NCBI GenBank assembly: GCA_029287455.1
Contig: JARFRB010000081.1
Coordinates: forward strand, 51,245 to 115,244
Origin: Pelagibius litoralis
GTDB taxonomy: Bacteria > Pseudomonadota > Alphaproteobacteria > Kiloniellales > DSM-21159
Length of the DNA stretch: 64,000 bases
Direction: 5' to 3'
Shown one piece after another: positions 1-8,281 of this stretch. The notes beneath the pieces were generated by a model. It saw only the letters and a program-made list of their open reading frames with translations, was not told where the DNA came from and did not search any database. The position numbers and the translations under genes are program-made. Each line of letters begins with the position of its first letter. Within the stretch, counting starts at the first letter, position 1.

Positions 1-489
1 GCTCTGGGTGTCGAATGGAAAGTCGTGAAGATTGTGGTAGCTGGCGATGGTGCCGAAGAATCTTTGAATATACCTGACCTCTCCATTTGGGCCGATGCTG
101 ACCTCGCGTGGCCACCGCTCGAAGAGCCGCCCTGAGTTTCGGGCGATCAACTCCGGGTACCAGACCTCGTCCAAGGCGATCTCGCAGCCCTCTAGGTGGG
201 CCAAACGCATGTCCGTCCAGGTTCTCAAGATACCCAGATCCACCGTGATGGTCTGATCGACGTCATTGATTTCGCGAAGGTCGATCAATCTGACGCCCAC
301 CGTGACGGGTGTTGGGGTGCCCGCGGGATCTGGCCGCACGTTTGTCCGGGTTTGCGGCGGGGGGCAGGCTTCCTCGTTGCTTCCGGCTTGCTGCTGCGCG
401 CTGGCAGAAGGCACGCCATATATCAACGCCGCCATACAGACGGCGACCAAGAGCGAAAATCGCACGGCGAAGTTCGACGCGCGCTCCAT
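1..489 (-). CDS. Pentameric ligand-gated ion channel (GLIC/ELIC-like), N-terminal part, truncated by window edge
   Basis: The reverse strand reads 163 codons from an ATG at 489 to the left edge without a stop. A purine-rich GGGGAAG ribosome site lies just upstream. Residues 1-32 look like a Sec signal peptide (hydrophobic core, SASAQ cleavage region). The rest matches the extracellular beta-sandwich of Cys-loop receptor relatives: a VGVRLIDLREINDVDQT strand at about 64-80, then WTDMRL at 91-96. EVWYPEL follows near 108-114, a PNGEVRYIQRF strand near 134-144, and the signature FPFDTQ at 157-162. This is the order seen in bacterial GLIC. The Cys-loop is expected to be replaced in prokaryotic members. 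The pore helices lie outside the window. Known bacterial homologues are cation channels gated by protons or small amines; the ligand here is unknown. Confidence 0.85.
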   Translation of the reverse strand, partial: MERASNFAVRFSLLVAVCMAALIYGVPSASAQQQAGSNEEACPPPQTRTNVRPDPAGTPTPVTVGVRLIDLREINDVDQTITVDLGILRTWTDMRLAHLEGCEIALDEVWYPELIARNSGRLFERWPREVSIGPNGEVRYIQRFFGTIASYHNLHDFPFDTQS

Positions 490-594
490 GGGAGACTTCC
501 CCTTTTTTCGCACCTAAACCGCCCGAAACGATAACATTGCCGAAAACCTAGAGGTTCCAAGAGGCGGGAAACGCGCGAAGGGGAGAAGAGCCGG

Positions 595-1530
595 ATGCCA
601 GAATTCGAAAGAGCCGCCGTTCTTGGGGCTGGTGTGATTGGGGCCAGTTGGGCCAGCTTGTTTCTGGCGCGTGGCCTGACGGTGGATGTCTTCGACCCGG
701 CCGAGCGCGCGGAGGCCGAGGTGCGCGGCTATGTCGCCCGGGCCTGGCCCGCGCTGACGCGGCTGGGTTTGGCGCCCGCTGCCGATCCGGAGCGGCTGAA
801 TTTCCATACAACGCCTATGGCGGCGGTACGCGAAGCCAGCTTCGTTCAGGAGAGCGTGCCCGAATGCTTGGAGATCAAGCACGCCCTCTTCGCCGAGATC
901 GAGCCCCATCTGGCGCCCGATGCCATCGTGGCGTCCTCGGCATCCGGCCTGATGGTGAGCGAGATGCAGCAAGGGTGGCGCGATCCCTCCCGCTTCTTGC
1001 TGGGCCACCCCTTTAACCCGCCCCATCTCATCCCTCTGGTCGAGCTATTCGCCAATGACCGCACGGCCGAAGGGGTGCTGGAGGAGGCCGAAGACTTCTA
1101 CAAGGGGATCGGAAAAGTGACGATCCGCCTGGAGCGTGAGACTCCAGGCCATGTGGCCAATCGCCTGCAAGCGGCGCTTTGGCGCGAAGCCATTCACCTG
1201 GTCGCGAGCGGAGTGGCGTCGGTCGAAGACGTGGATAAGGCGGTTTGGGCCGGGCCCGGGCTGCGTTGGGCGGTCATGGGGCCGCATATGCTGTTCCATC
1301 TCGCCGCCGGTCCCGGAGGCATGGCCGATTTTTGCGAGCGCTATCGGGACAGCATGCACCGTTGGTGGGCCGACCTTGGCGCACCCGAACTCTCGCCCGA
1401 GGTGGCGGCGGCCTTGGCGGCGGGGGCCGCCGAGGAAGCAAACGGCCTCAACGTCGAGGCGCTTTCCGCCAAGCGCGACGCCTTGCTTCTGGCCCTATTG
1501 GATGCCGCCAAGGATCGGGCGGAGGGTTAG
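595..1530 (+). CDS. 3-hydroxyacyl-CoA dehydrogenase family protein, L-carnitine dehydrogenase-like
   Basis: 311 residues, the usual size for single-domain L-carnitine or 3-hydroxybutyrate-type dehydrogenases. The N-terminal Rossmann fold has GAGVIG at 11-16 and an acidic residue D32 after the second strand, pointing to NAD. VQESVPE lies at 84-90, a serine cluster (SSAS) at 114-117, and the catalytic GHPFNPP with H138 followed by E150. The C-terminal helical domain follows. The LGHPFNPPHLIPLVE stretch and short length favour carnitine dehydrogenase (carnitine to 3-dehydrocarnitine, NADH) over the long FadB-type enzymes. No thioester-cleaving partner is adjacent, so the substrate remains inferred. 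It stands convergent to the imine-reductase-like gene. A short-chain 3-hydroxyacyl-CoA dehydrogenase is the alternative. Confidence 0.8.
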   Translation: MPEFERAAVLGAGVIGASWASLFLARGLTVDVFDPAERAEAEVRGYVARAWPALTRLGLAPAADPERLNFHTTPMAAVREASFVQESVPECLEIKHALFAEIEPHLAPDAIVASSASGLMVSEMQQGWRDPSRFLLGHPFNPPHLIPLVELFANDRTAEGVLEEAEDFYKGIGKVTIRLERETPGHVANRLQAALWREAIHLVASGVASVEDVDKAVWAGPGLRWAVMGPHMLFHLAAGPGGMADFCERYRDSMHRWWADLGAPELSPEVAAALAAGAAEEANGLNVEALSAKRDALLLALLDAAKDRAEG

Positions 1531-1558
1531 AGGCCGGCTCCTTCGTGCCGCGGCCTCG

Positions 1559-2428
1559 TCAATCCCGCTTTCCGCTCATGACTTCGACGAGGGCGGTGAG
1601 CTGATCATCACCATGCCCGGCGTCCGCACCTTCCCGCGCAAGATCGTACATCAGCTGCGGCAGCTCCGAGCGCGCGCCAAGGGATTTGAAGGTTCCAAGC
1701 GCGTCGTCGAGAGCGGCTACATAGGTGTTCATGGACGCCGGCGGGTCCTTGTAGTCGGCGCTCGGCACGCTCTTGGCGAAGACCTCGTAATAGCCTTCCA
1801 TGACCTTCAGGGAGACCGGGATCTGATCCACGAAAGCTTGAATGGGAATGCCGGCTTTCTTGCAGGCAAGCGCCCCATAGATCATCCCGAACATAAAGGC
1901 CTGCCGGGTCGTGAAGAGGGCGGCGAAGATGCTCGCCAGGGTCGAGGGCTGGTCGCCGATGCAGGTTGAGCTTCCGCCAAGGGCCTTGATCACGGGGGCG
2001 TAGGTTTGCCAGGTGGCCTCCGGACCCACGGCGATGATTGTCGTGTCCTCCTTGCCGATCCCGGTCGGATAGGCGTTGATGATGCCGATGAGATAGTCCG
2101 CGCCGTGCGACTTCAAGAAGGCGACGAGATTCTCCGCCTCGGCGGCGTCACCGGTGCTGAGCTCGATGACCGTCTTGCCGGCCAACGCGGCCGGGTCGGC
2201 CGACAAGAGTTCGTGGGTCTGGCTGTGCGACTTGATGCAGACGATTGTTGCTGGGCTTGCGGCGAGGGCTTCGCTTGGCGTCCGCGCGAGCGTGGCGCCC
2301 GCGTCCACCAGCGGTTCGGCTTTCTCCGCCGAGCGGTTCCAAACGGTGACCTGGTATCCCCGTTCGAGTAGCCCGCGCGCCAGGGCGGATCCCATGGCGC
2401 CAAGGCCCAAGACCGAAATCGGTTGCAT
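1559..2428 (-). CDS. NAD(P)-binding reductase of the imine reductase / 6-phosphogluconate dehydrogenase-like family
   Basis: 290 residues from ATG at 2428, which has a GGGAGGA ribosome site; a longer open frame upstream lacks family similarity. GLGAMG at 8-13 with WNRS after the second strand indicates NADP. GKTVIELSTG and GADYLIGIINAYPTGIG follow the beta-hydroxyacid dehydrogenase/imine reductase pattern, and the C-terminal half is the helical dimerisation domain. Imine reductases normally carry an Asp or Tyr in the YD-x-ALL segment of the interdomain helix. Here the matching segment reads SIFAALFTT, so the proton donor seems absent or moved. The reaction is therefore unassigned. It is divergent from the MFS gene, and the two may share substrate and regulation. 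Confidence 0.75.
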   Translation of the reverse strand: MQPISVLGLGAMGSALARGLLERGYQVTVWNRSAEKAEPLVDAGATLARTPSEALAASPATIVCIKSHSQTHELLSADPAALAGKTVIELSTGDAAEAENLVAFLKSHGADYLIGIINAYPTGIGKEDTTIIAVGPEATWQTYAPVIKALGGSSTCIGDQPSTLASIFAALFTTRQAFMFGMIYGALACKKAGIPIQAFVDQIPVSLKVMEGYYEVFAKSVPSADYKDPPASMNTYVAALDDALGTFKSLGARSELPQLMYDLAREGADAGHGDDQLTALVEVMSGKRD

Positions 2429-2551
2429 GCGTCCTCCCGGGAAAAGAAAGTGGGTGCCAGAGCTCTTCAATCCAAAGGTAAACACCAACTCTCTGGAATC
2501 GTTCCTGGGACGTCTTGGCGAGGCCGAGCGCGGCTTAGAGGGAAAGTTAGC

Positions 2552-3781
2552 GTGGAACAGGCAATGCCCGGAGACCGGGGACATCGCTGGGTTTTGCTGG
2601 CCGGCGTCTGGCTGATCTATTTCTGCTTCGGAGTCATGATCGCGGCAATGGCCCCGCTTGTCGCTCCGATCCGCGAGGACTTAGGGATCGAGAACACCTC
2701 GATGGGCATCATTCTGGGTGCCTGGCCCTTGATGTACATCCTGGCGGCGGTTCCCTGCGGAATTCTTCTGGATCGGTTCGGCGAGCGGCGGGTGCTGCTG
2801 GCGGCCACCCTGATCATGGCCGCCTCGGGCGTGGCGCGCGGGCTTGCCGATAGCCCCGAGGCGTTGTTCCTGGCCGTCGCGCTGTTTGGGGCCGGCGGCC
2901 CGATGATTTCCATAGGGGCCCCCAAGCTGATAGCTCAGAACTTCCAAGGCCCGGATCGCGGCACCGCGATGGGCCTTTACATCACCGGCCCCTCGCTTGG
3001 CGGGATCGCCGCACTGTCACTCACGAATAGCGTCATGATGCCGGTGACGGGGCAGGATTGGCGCCTTGTCTTGTTTCTCTATTCCGGTCTGGTTGCCGCG
3101 AGCGGATTGGTCTGGTTGGCGATTTCGCTGCGCGGAGGCTCGCTTCAAGGGGGGCGGAGCGCCGAAGGCACGGAAAAGCTCACATTCTCCGCTTTCGCAG
3201 CGCTGTTGCGGGTGGCAGAGGTGCGCGTGATCCTCGCGACGAGCATTGGGATTTTCTTCGTCAACCACGCTCTCAATAACTGGCTGCCCGAACTTTTGCG
3301 CAGTCGCGGAATGGACGCGGCGGAAGCTGGATATTGGGCGTCGGTGCCCACGGTTGTCGGTATCGCGGGTTCGATGATCATTCCACGCCTTGCCACGCCT
3401 GACCGCCGGCTTGCGATCATGACGCTCCTGTTTTGCGCGGCGGTTCTTGCCAGTTTGCTCCTGCAGGCGAATCCCGGTATCGCGCTGACCGCTGGGTTGG
3501 TTCTTCAGGGTATCGCCCGAAGTTCCATGATGACGATTGCCATCCTGCTGCTGATGGAAACTCCGCGGGTGCCGAAAGAGCGGCTTGGCCTCGCGGGTGG
3601 CTTGTTCTTCACCACGGCTGAGATCGGCGGCGTACTTGGTCCGGTAACGTTCGGGTTTCTCTCCGACGTCACGCAGGATTTTACCGCTTCCCTTGCCGCC
3701 GTCACTCTCGCTGGCCTCGGACTCTTGGTGCTCGTCGGATTGCTGAAACGGGTGCGCGCGCCTCTCGCGCCCGAGTCATAA
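2552..3781 (+). CDS. Major facilitator superfamily transporter (CynX/NarK-like)
   Basis: The chosen GTG start at 2552 follows a GAGGGAAAG ribosome site and gives 409 residues; the frame stays open further upstream but would overlap the divergent reductase. About twelve hydrophobic segments are visible. Loop 2-3 carries the MFS motif A variant as GILLDRFGERRVLLA. The N-terminal stretch after the first helix, PLVAPIREDLGIENTSMG, resembles cyanate/nitrate-type and anion:cation symporters. The inner-membrane carrier probably moves a small organic solute. No substrate can be read from the sequence. Its divergent neighbour is an NADP-dependent reductase. Confidence 0.8.
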   Translation: MEQAMPGDRGHRWVLLAGVWLIYFCFGVMIAAMAPLVAPIREDLGIENTSMGIILGAWPLMYILAAVPCGILLDRFGERRVLLAATLIMAASGVARGLADSPEALFLAVALFGAGGPMISIGAPKLIAQNFQGPDRGTAMGLYITGPSLGGIAALSLTNSVMMPVTGQDWRLVLFLYSGLVAASGLVWLAISLRGGSLQGGRSAEGTEKLTFSAFAALLRVAEVRVILATSIGIFFVNHALNNWLPELLRSRGMDAAEAGYWASVPTVVGIAGSMIIPRLATPDRRLAIMTLLFCAAVLASLLLQANPGIALTAGLVLQGIARSSMMTIAILLLMETPRVPKERLGLAGGLFFTTAEIGGVLGPVTFGFLSDVTQDFTASLAAVTLAGLGLLVLVGLLKRVRAPLAPES

Positions 3782-3813
3782 GGGTTTCGCACACCGCCTT
3801 TTCTGATTGGCGC

Positions 3814-5454
3814 CTAGGCCGCGACCTTGTGGCGGCAGAAGCAGGAGGCTTTGATCGGCACCTCCGCGCGCGCCAGGGCCTGATCCAGCTGGAGTTTGAT
3901 GTGCAAGGCCTCGACGGTTTCGCCCCGGCGGGTGAGACACTCATGCAGGCCGTGCAGGCTCCAGACGTTCCTGGGATGCTGGCAGGCCCGGCTCAGGGTC
4001 GTGTCGAGCCCGAGGTCGGCGCGGTAAACCGCTTCCGCCTCCTCGTAGCGGCCCTGTTCCAACAAGAGAGCCCCCAGCGCGTGCCGGGTCGGCTGCATCC
4101 ATCCCCAGGGTTCGTCATAGGGCAGGGCGTCGTCGATCTCGACCGACTTCCTGAGGTGCGCGAAGGCGGCCTCGTGGTTGCCCTTATGGTACTCCAGTTC
4201 CCCGAGCAGCATCTGTTCGGCCACCTTCAGAATGTCGCGGCAGGTGTTGTTGAACAGCATCCGGCTCTCGGGAACTTGGTCCCGCGCGGCGAAGAATAGG
4301 TCCCGCTCGGCTTCCGCCTCCTCCAGCTTCTTGGTGTTGGCAAGCGCCACGGTTCTCGCGTAGCGCAGCATCGCGGTGGTGACGCAGTAGAGCTCGGCGT
4401 CTTTCGGCAGGTCCTGCTCGAGGATCTCGTTCCACATGCCAAATCTGATCAGCACGTGTTGCTTCATGGGGATAAAGCCCTCGAACCAATCGGCCAGAGG
4501 CCGCAGCATCTTCTCGGGCAGTGTCGCGATCAACTCCTCCGCGGTCTCCAGCGCGGGCCGTGGCTGGCCAAGGAACATCGCGCCGTAAATTTTGAAGTGA
4601 TAGTTGTGGCAGCGGTAGACGGAGTAGAAATTCTCCGCGCCGTCGCGTTCCAGGAACTTCCGGTCGGCCAAAATGGCGCGATGGTTGCGCGCGACGACGT
4701 TCTCGTAATCGCCGCAAAGCACGTCCACGTGCGTGGGCATGTGCAGCAGATGCCCGGCGTCCGGCACCATGGTGCTCAAGGCGTCCCCGTGGCGCAGCGC
4801 CCGCTCGGGATGCGGCGACATCTCCATCAGGTGGATGTACATGTGCAACAGGCCGGGGTGTTGCCAAGCTCCCGGCAGCCGGTCGAAAGCGGTCTCCAAG
4901 ACATCGATCGCCTCCAGGGTGTCGGCCCCTTCGGCGGGCTTGCCGCTGGGCAGATCCCAGAGCTGCCATGGGGTGCGGTTCATTATGGCTTCGGCGAAGA
5001 GGCAAGAGACGTCGAGGTCGTCGGAATGGGCCTTATGGACCTGGCGCATGGCATCCGCGTAGGCGTCGTTCCATGGCGCGAAATCCTCCACCGAGGCATC
5101 GCTTGGATAGCGGTGCTGGATGGCTTCGATCAGTGCGCCCTCAATGGGCGAAACGCGGTCCTTGAGGTGTGTGGCGCGCTCCACGGCCGCGCGGGCCGTG
5201 TCCAGTGCTTCGGGCTTTTCCTCGGGCTCAAAGGCTTCCCATGGCTTGTTGTAGTTCGGGCCGATGCAATAGGCGATGCCCCAATGGGCCATGGCGCAGT
5301 CCGGATCGGCCTCAAGCGCCTTTTGGAAGCAGGCGATTGCTTCTTCGTGATTATAGGCATAGGCCCAGACGAGCCCGCGGTCGAACCAGGCTTGCGCGTC
5401 CGGCGAAGATGTCGTGATTCCGCGCCCGTAGTGGCCGAGATCGTAGTACTCCAC
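3814..5454 (-). CDS. Tetratricopeptide repeat protein, function unknown
   Basis: 546 residues of almost wholly helical TPR-like sequence with no signal peptide, so probably cytoplasmic. The first clear repeat is at about 20-55 (AWFDRGLVWAYAYNHEEAIACFQKALEADPDCAMAHWGIA), with the canonical W/G/Y/A and P32 pattern. Weaker repeats occur mid-protein and near 450-510 (ALGALLLEQGRYEEAEAVYRADL). Conserved His and Trp positions in the middle (HMYIHLMEMSPHPERAL, HLLHMPTHVDVLCGDYENV) suggest a defined family rather than a generic scaffold. The next gene upstream on the same strand, of unknown function, starts at 6440 and ends 23 bases away, suggesting an operon. No enzymatic domain is recognised. Confidence 0.75.
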   Translation of the reverse strand: MEYYDLGHYGRGITTSSPDAQAWFDRGLVWAYAYNHEEAIACFQKALEADPDCAMAHWGIAYCIGPNYNKPWEAFEPEEKPEALDTARAAVERATHLKDRVSPIEGALIEAIQHRYPSDASVEDFAPWNDAYADAMRQVHKAHSDDLDVSCLFAEAIMNRTPWQLWDLPSGKPAEGADTLEAIDVLETAFDRLPGAWQHPGLLHMYIHLMEMSPHPERALRHGDALSTMVPDAGHLLHMPTHVDVLCGDYENVVARNHRAILADRKFLERDGAENFYSVYRCHNYHFKIYGAMFLGQPRPALETAEELIATLPEKMLRPLADWFEGFIPMKQHVLIRFGMWNEILEQDLPKDAELYCVTTAMLRYARTVALANTKKLEEAEAERDLFFAARDQVPESRMLFNNTCRDILKVAEQMLLGELEYHKGNHEAAFAHLRKSVEIDDALPYDEPWGWMQPTRHALGALLLEQGRYEEAEAVYRADLGLDTTLSRACQHPRNVWSLHGLHECLTRRGETVEALHIKLQLDQALARAEVPIKASCFCRHKVAA

Positions 5455-5477
5455 GGCGGCCTCCCTAGAAATGCAGA

Positions 5478-6440
5478 CTATCGGATGATTTTATCAGCAT
5501 CCCCGGCGGGGGTGAAGCGGCGAAGCCCGGCACTGAGGGGGCAAGACAAGAAATATTTGTCGGGAGCGCGATCCGGCTGGTGCCCTTTCGCCCCCAGGAC
5601 ATCCTTCAAGTGCACGGCCGTGACATCCGCCATGACATCTCGATGCATGCGCTGGGGATCTCGGAACACCACATCCGAAAGCCGCGCGTCCAACAGGGCG
5701 GTGCCCATCAAGGCCAGCGCTTCATCGCTATCCGTGCCCTCGAAGTACACCAAGCGCTTGTCGGTATACATGCCCGTGTGCAGGAGCTTCGAGAAGTACT
5801 GCAGGAAGTTCTGGTCCTTGTGGGCCATATGCGGGCCCATCACGACGACACGCAGCGACTCCCAGTCTTCCTTGGCGATTATGGTGTCCTTGATGCGCAT
5901 CACCTGGGCATGGAAGGCCTCGAGCTGGGCTTTGCCCGCGGCGGCGATGCAGAGCTTTAAATCCGGGCTGCACGCCTGACAGAACTCCGCCAGTTCTTCT
6001 TGACGGACGCGGCCTTGACTCAACACAAGCGCAATGAACTTCAGCGAGCGGGAATAGAGATCGAGCCTGTGTGGCAAGGCACCGTTCTCGATTTCAGGTT
6101 GGATGTCCAAGGCATCCGACAAACGTTCGACCTGCCCTCCATAGGCGCGAAGCTTCTTCAAGGCCGCCTGGGAGATCGCGGTGTCGTCCGAGGCCTCTTC
6201 GATCAACAGGCAAAAGATCGAAAGCGGGATGTGGCTCAAGGTCTTGAGCTTATCGTAGATCGGCGGGCGCAGCCCGGTCAGGACCCGGGGCTCCTCGGAG
6301 CGGTAATAGACGATCATGTGATCCTCGTTCACGAGGATCAAGCCGCTGCGCTTCTGCTTCTCCAGCAAGCCCGCCCGTGCGCTCTCGTAGAACGAGACAA
6401 AGCGATCGTCGAGCGCGGCTAGCTCCTCTTCGATAGTCAT
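5478..6440 (-). CDS. Conserved-looking protein of unknown function
   Basis: 320 residues from ATG at 6440, not recognised. It has no signal peptide or membrane helix. The N-terminal half is mixed alpha/beta, with an LVNEDHMIVYYR strand and an acidic helix near 105-140. The C-terminal half has LRVVVMGPHMAHKDQNFLQYF, which looks like a beta strand and loop of a nucleotide- or metabolite-binding fold. An H-rich segment FRDPQRMHRDVMADVTAVHL follows. It sits 23 bases before the TPR gene, and a plausible sigma-70 promoter precedes it at 6484-6511. No function is proposed. Confidence 0.6.
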   Translation of the reverse strand: MTIEEELAALDDRFVSFYESARAGLLEKQKRSGLILVNEDHMIVYYRSEEPRVLTGLRPPIYDKLKTLSHIPLSIFCLLIEEASDDTAISQAALKKLRAYGGQVERLSDALDIQPEIENGALPHRLDLYSRSLKFIALVLSQGRVRQEELAEFCQACSPDLKLCIAAAGKAQLEAFHAQVMRIKDTIIAKEDWESLRVVVMGPHMAHKDQNFLQYFSKLLHTGMYTDKRLVYFEGTDSDEALALMGTALLDARLSDVVFRDPQRMHRDVMADVTAVHLKDVLGAKGHQPDRAPDKYFLSCPLSAGLRRFTPAGDADKIIR

Positions 6441-6483
6441 CTCTCGCCTCCCGCGCTTGGGCTCTCTTAGGCCATTTTCGGGG

Positions 6484-6511
6484 ACTATAATATGGGAAGC
6501 GCGTGGGGCAA
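6484..6511 (-). promoter_or_regulatory. Candidate sigma-70 promoter for the 5478-6440 gene
   Basis: On the reverse strand TTGCCC (6511-6506) is followed after 16 bases by TATAGT (6489-6484), about 45 bases before the ATG at 6440. The local sequence is AT-richer than its surroundings. The assignment is by consensus only. Confidence 0.4.
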
Positions 6512-6630
6512 CGGTGGCGATGCAAAAGCGTCGCGCATACGAAAGAATTCCTTCACGCGGGGATCACCCTCTTGACACCTTACGAGTCTAGCTTCGGCTC
6601 TCTGTTCACGCGCATGCAGGGAGGTCCGAT

Positions 6631-8226
6631 ATGTCCGGTAGGTCCCGTATCCTTACTATCTCCTCCAGGGGTTCCGTCACGCGGCGGCGTTTCGTGACGT
6701 CGGCCGCGATCGCGGGTGGTGGGTTGCTTGCCGGCAGCCTCTTTCCGCGGCCGGCGCTGGCGACCTCTGAGTCGGCGCGCCCGAAGTTCACCCACGGCTT
6801 TCAGAGCGGCGATATCTCCGACCAGGGTGCTATCGTTTGGGCACGGGCGGATCGCCCGTCGCGGCTGTTCATCGAGGTCGCGACGACCGACAGTTTCAAG
6901 GATCCGATTAAAATCATCGGCCCGGCGGCGCTTGAGGCCACCGATTACACGGCGAAGATGGACCTTGTCGGCTTGCCGGCCGGGCAGGACATCTTTTATC
7001 GCGCCTACTGGCAGGACTTGAGCGACCTGACCACTCAGAGCGCGCCGCTGGTGGGTCACTTCCGCACAGCGCCCGCTCACCGCCGCGACATCAATTTCGT
7101 TTGGTCCGGCGACACGGCGGGACAAGGCTGGGGGATCAATCTCGATTGGGGCGGCATGAAGATCTACAAGACCATGGCCGGGGAAGCGCCGGACTTCTTC
7201 ATCCACTCCGGCGACACGATCTACGCAGACGGCCCGATGAAGTCCGAGGTCAGCCTGCCGGACGGCACCATCTGGAAGAATGTCATCATCAAGGAGAAGA
7301 CGAAGAACGCCGAGACGCTCGACGAGTTTCGGGGTCAGTACAAGTACAACCTGATGGACGCGAACGTTCAGGCATTCAACGCCCAAGTTCCCATGCTCGC
7401 CCAGTGGGACGATCATGAGACGGTCAACAACTGGTATCCCACCGAGATCCTGGACCGCGACGACTACACCGAAAAGAATGTGGCCTTGCTTTCTGCCCGT
7501 GCCAAGCGCGGTTTCCTGGAGTTCATGCCGATCCGCCAGGACCCGGTGGATCCGGAGCGCATCTACCGCAAGGTCTCCTATGGCCCGCACTTGGATATCT
7601 TCTTCCTGGACAAGCGCAGCTATCGCGGGCCGAACACCGGCAATCACCAGGCGGCGCAGAGCGATGTAACGCGCTTTCTGGGCGAAGACCAGTTGCGCTG
7701 GCTGAAGAACGGCTTGCTTATGTCCAACGCCACCTGGAAGGTGATCGCCTCGGACATGCCGGTCGGCCTGGTGGTGCGAGACGGCAAGGAGGCTTTCGAG
7801 AACGGCGCCAACGGCGATGGGCCGCCGCTTGGCCGGGAGCTGGAAATCGCCAACCTGCTGTCCTTCATCAAGCACAGCGGCATTTCCAACGTGGTGTGGC
7901 TGACCGCGGACGTGCACTACACCGCCGCGCACTTCTATGACCCCAACCGCGCCCAGTTTCAGGACTTCTCGCCGTTCTGGGAGTTCGTCAGCGGCCCCTT
8001 GAACGCCGGCACATATGGGCCCAACGACCTGGACAACACCTTCGGGCCGCAGGTGGTCTATCAAAAGGCGCCGGAGCCCGGGCAGAAGAACCTCTCGCCG
8101 AAGGATGGGCTGCAGTTCTATGGGCAGGTCAAGATCGACGGCGCGACCGGCGGCATGCAGGTGCAGCTAAAGGACCTTGACGGCCAGGTCCTCTATTCCG
8201 TGTCCTTGGACCCTTTCACGGCCTGA
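6631..8226 (+). CDS. phoD: PhoD-like alkaline phosphatase/phosphodiesterase, Tat-exported
   Basis: 531 residues. The N-terminus has a twin-arginine signal (TRRRFVTS at 17-24, hydrophobic stretch to about 40, LATS cleavage region), so it is folded with metal before export. A beta-rich N-domain (FTHGFQSGDISDQGAIVWARAD) precedes the metallophosphatase domain. That domain has SGDTAGQGWG, FFIHSGDTIYADGP, QWDDHETVNNW, and later VVWLTADVHYT with GPLNAGTYG. These are the metal-ligand blocks of PhoD enzymes (Ca/Fe). It hydrolyses phosphodiesters and monoesters in the periplasm. A perfect TTGACA lies at 6572-6577, but no good -10 follows at the right distance. No Pho regulon gene is adjacent. Confidence 0.9.
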   Translation: MSGRSRILTISSRGSVTRRRFVTSAAIAGGGLLAGSLFPRPALATSESARPKFTHGFQSGDISDQGAIVWARADRPSRLFIEVATTDSFKDPIKIIGPAALEATDYTAKMDLVGLPAGQDIFYRAYWQDLSDLTTQSAPLVGHFRTAPAHRRDINFVWSGDTAGQGWGINLDWGGMKIYKTMAGEAPDFFIHSGDTIYADGPMKSEVSLPDGTIWKNVIIKEKTKNAETLDEFRGQYKYNLMDANVQAFNAQVPMLAQWDDHETVNNWYPTEILDRDDYTEKNVALLSARAKRGFLEFMPIRQDPVDPERIYRKVSYGPHLDIFFLDKRSYRGPNTGNHQAAQSDVTRFLGEDQLRWLKNGLLMSNATWKVIASDMPVGLVVRDGKEAFENGANGDGPPLGRELEIANLLSFIKHSGISNVVWLTADVHYTAAHFYDPNRAQFQDFSPFWEFVSGPLNAGTYGPNDLDNTFGPQVVYQKAPEPGQKNLSPKDGLQFYGQVKIDGATGGMQVQLKDLDGQVLYSVSLDPFTA

Positions 8227-8253
8227 GCCCCCGAACGGGCGTGGCTTCCCTGG

Positions 8254-8281
8254 CCCCCGGGTTATTCCTCGAGGCCGGGGG
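8254..8281. terminator. Weak candidate bidirectional terminator between convergent phoD and amidase genes
   Basis: A seven-pair G/C stem (CCCCCGG at 8254-8260, CCGGGGG at 8275-8281) with a 14-base loop covers the amidase stop. There is no T-run on either side, so Rho-independent function is doubtful. Confidence 0.25.

Noticed and set aside
4456..5979. Long forward open frame of about 500 codons opposite the TPR gene
   Set aside because: Low-complexity composition without family motifs. It mirrors codon bias of two well-supported reverse-strand genes. Similar antisense frames over phoD, ppk2, cydA/cydB, the epoxide-hydrolase and GST/cupin genes were rejected for the same reason.
6572..6600. 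TTGACA as phoD promoter
   Set aside because: The -35 is perfect, but no acceptable -10 lies 16-18 bases downstream, so it was mentioned but not annotated.
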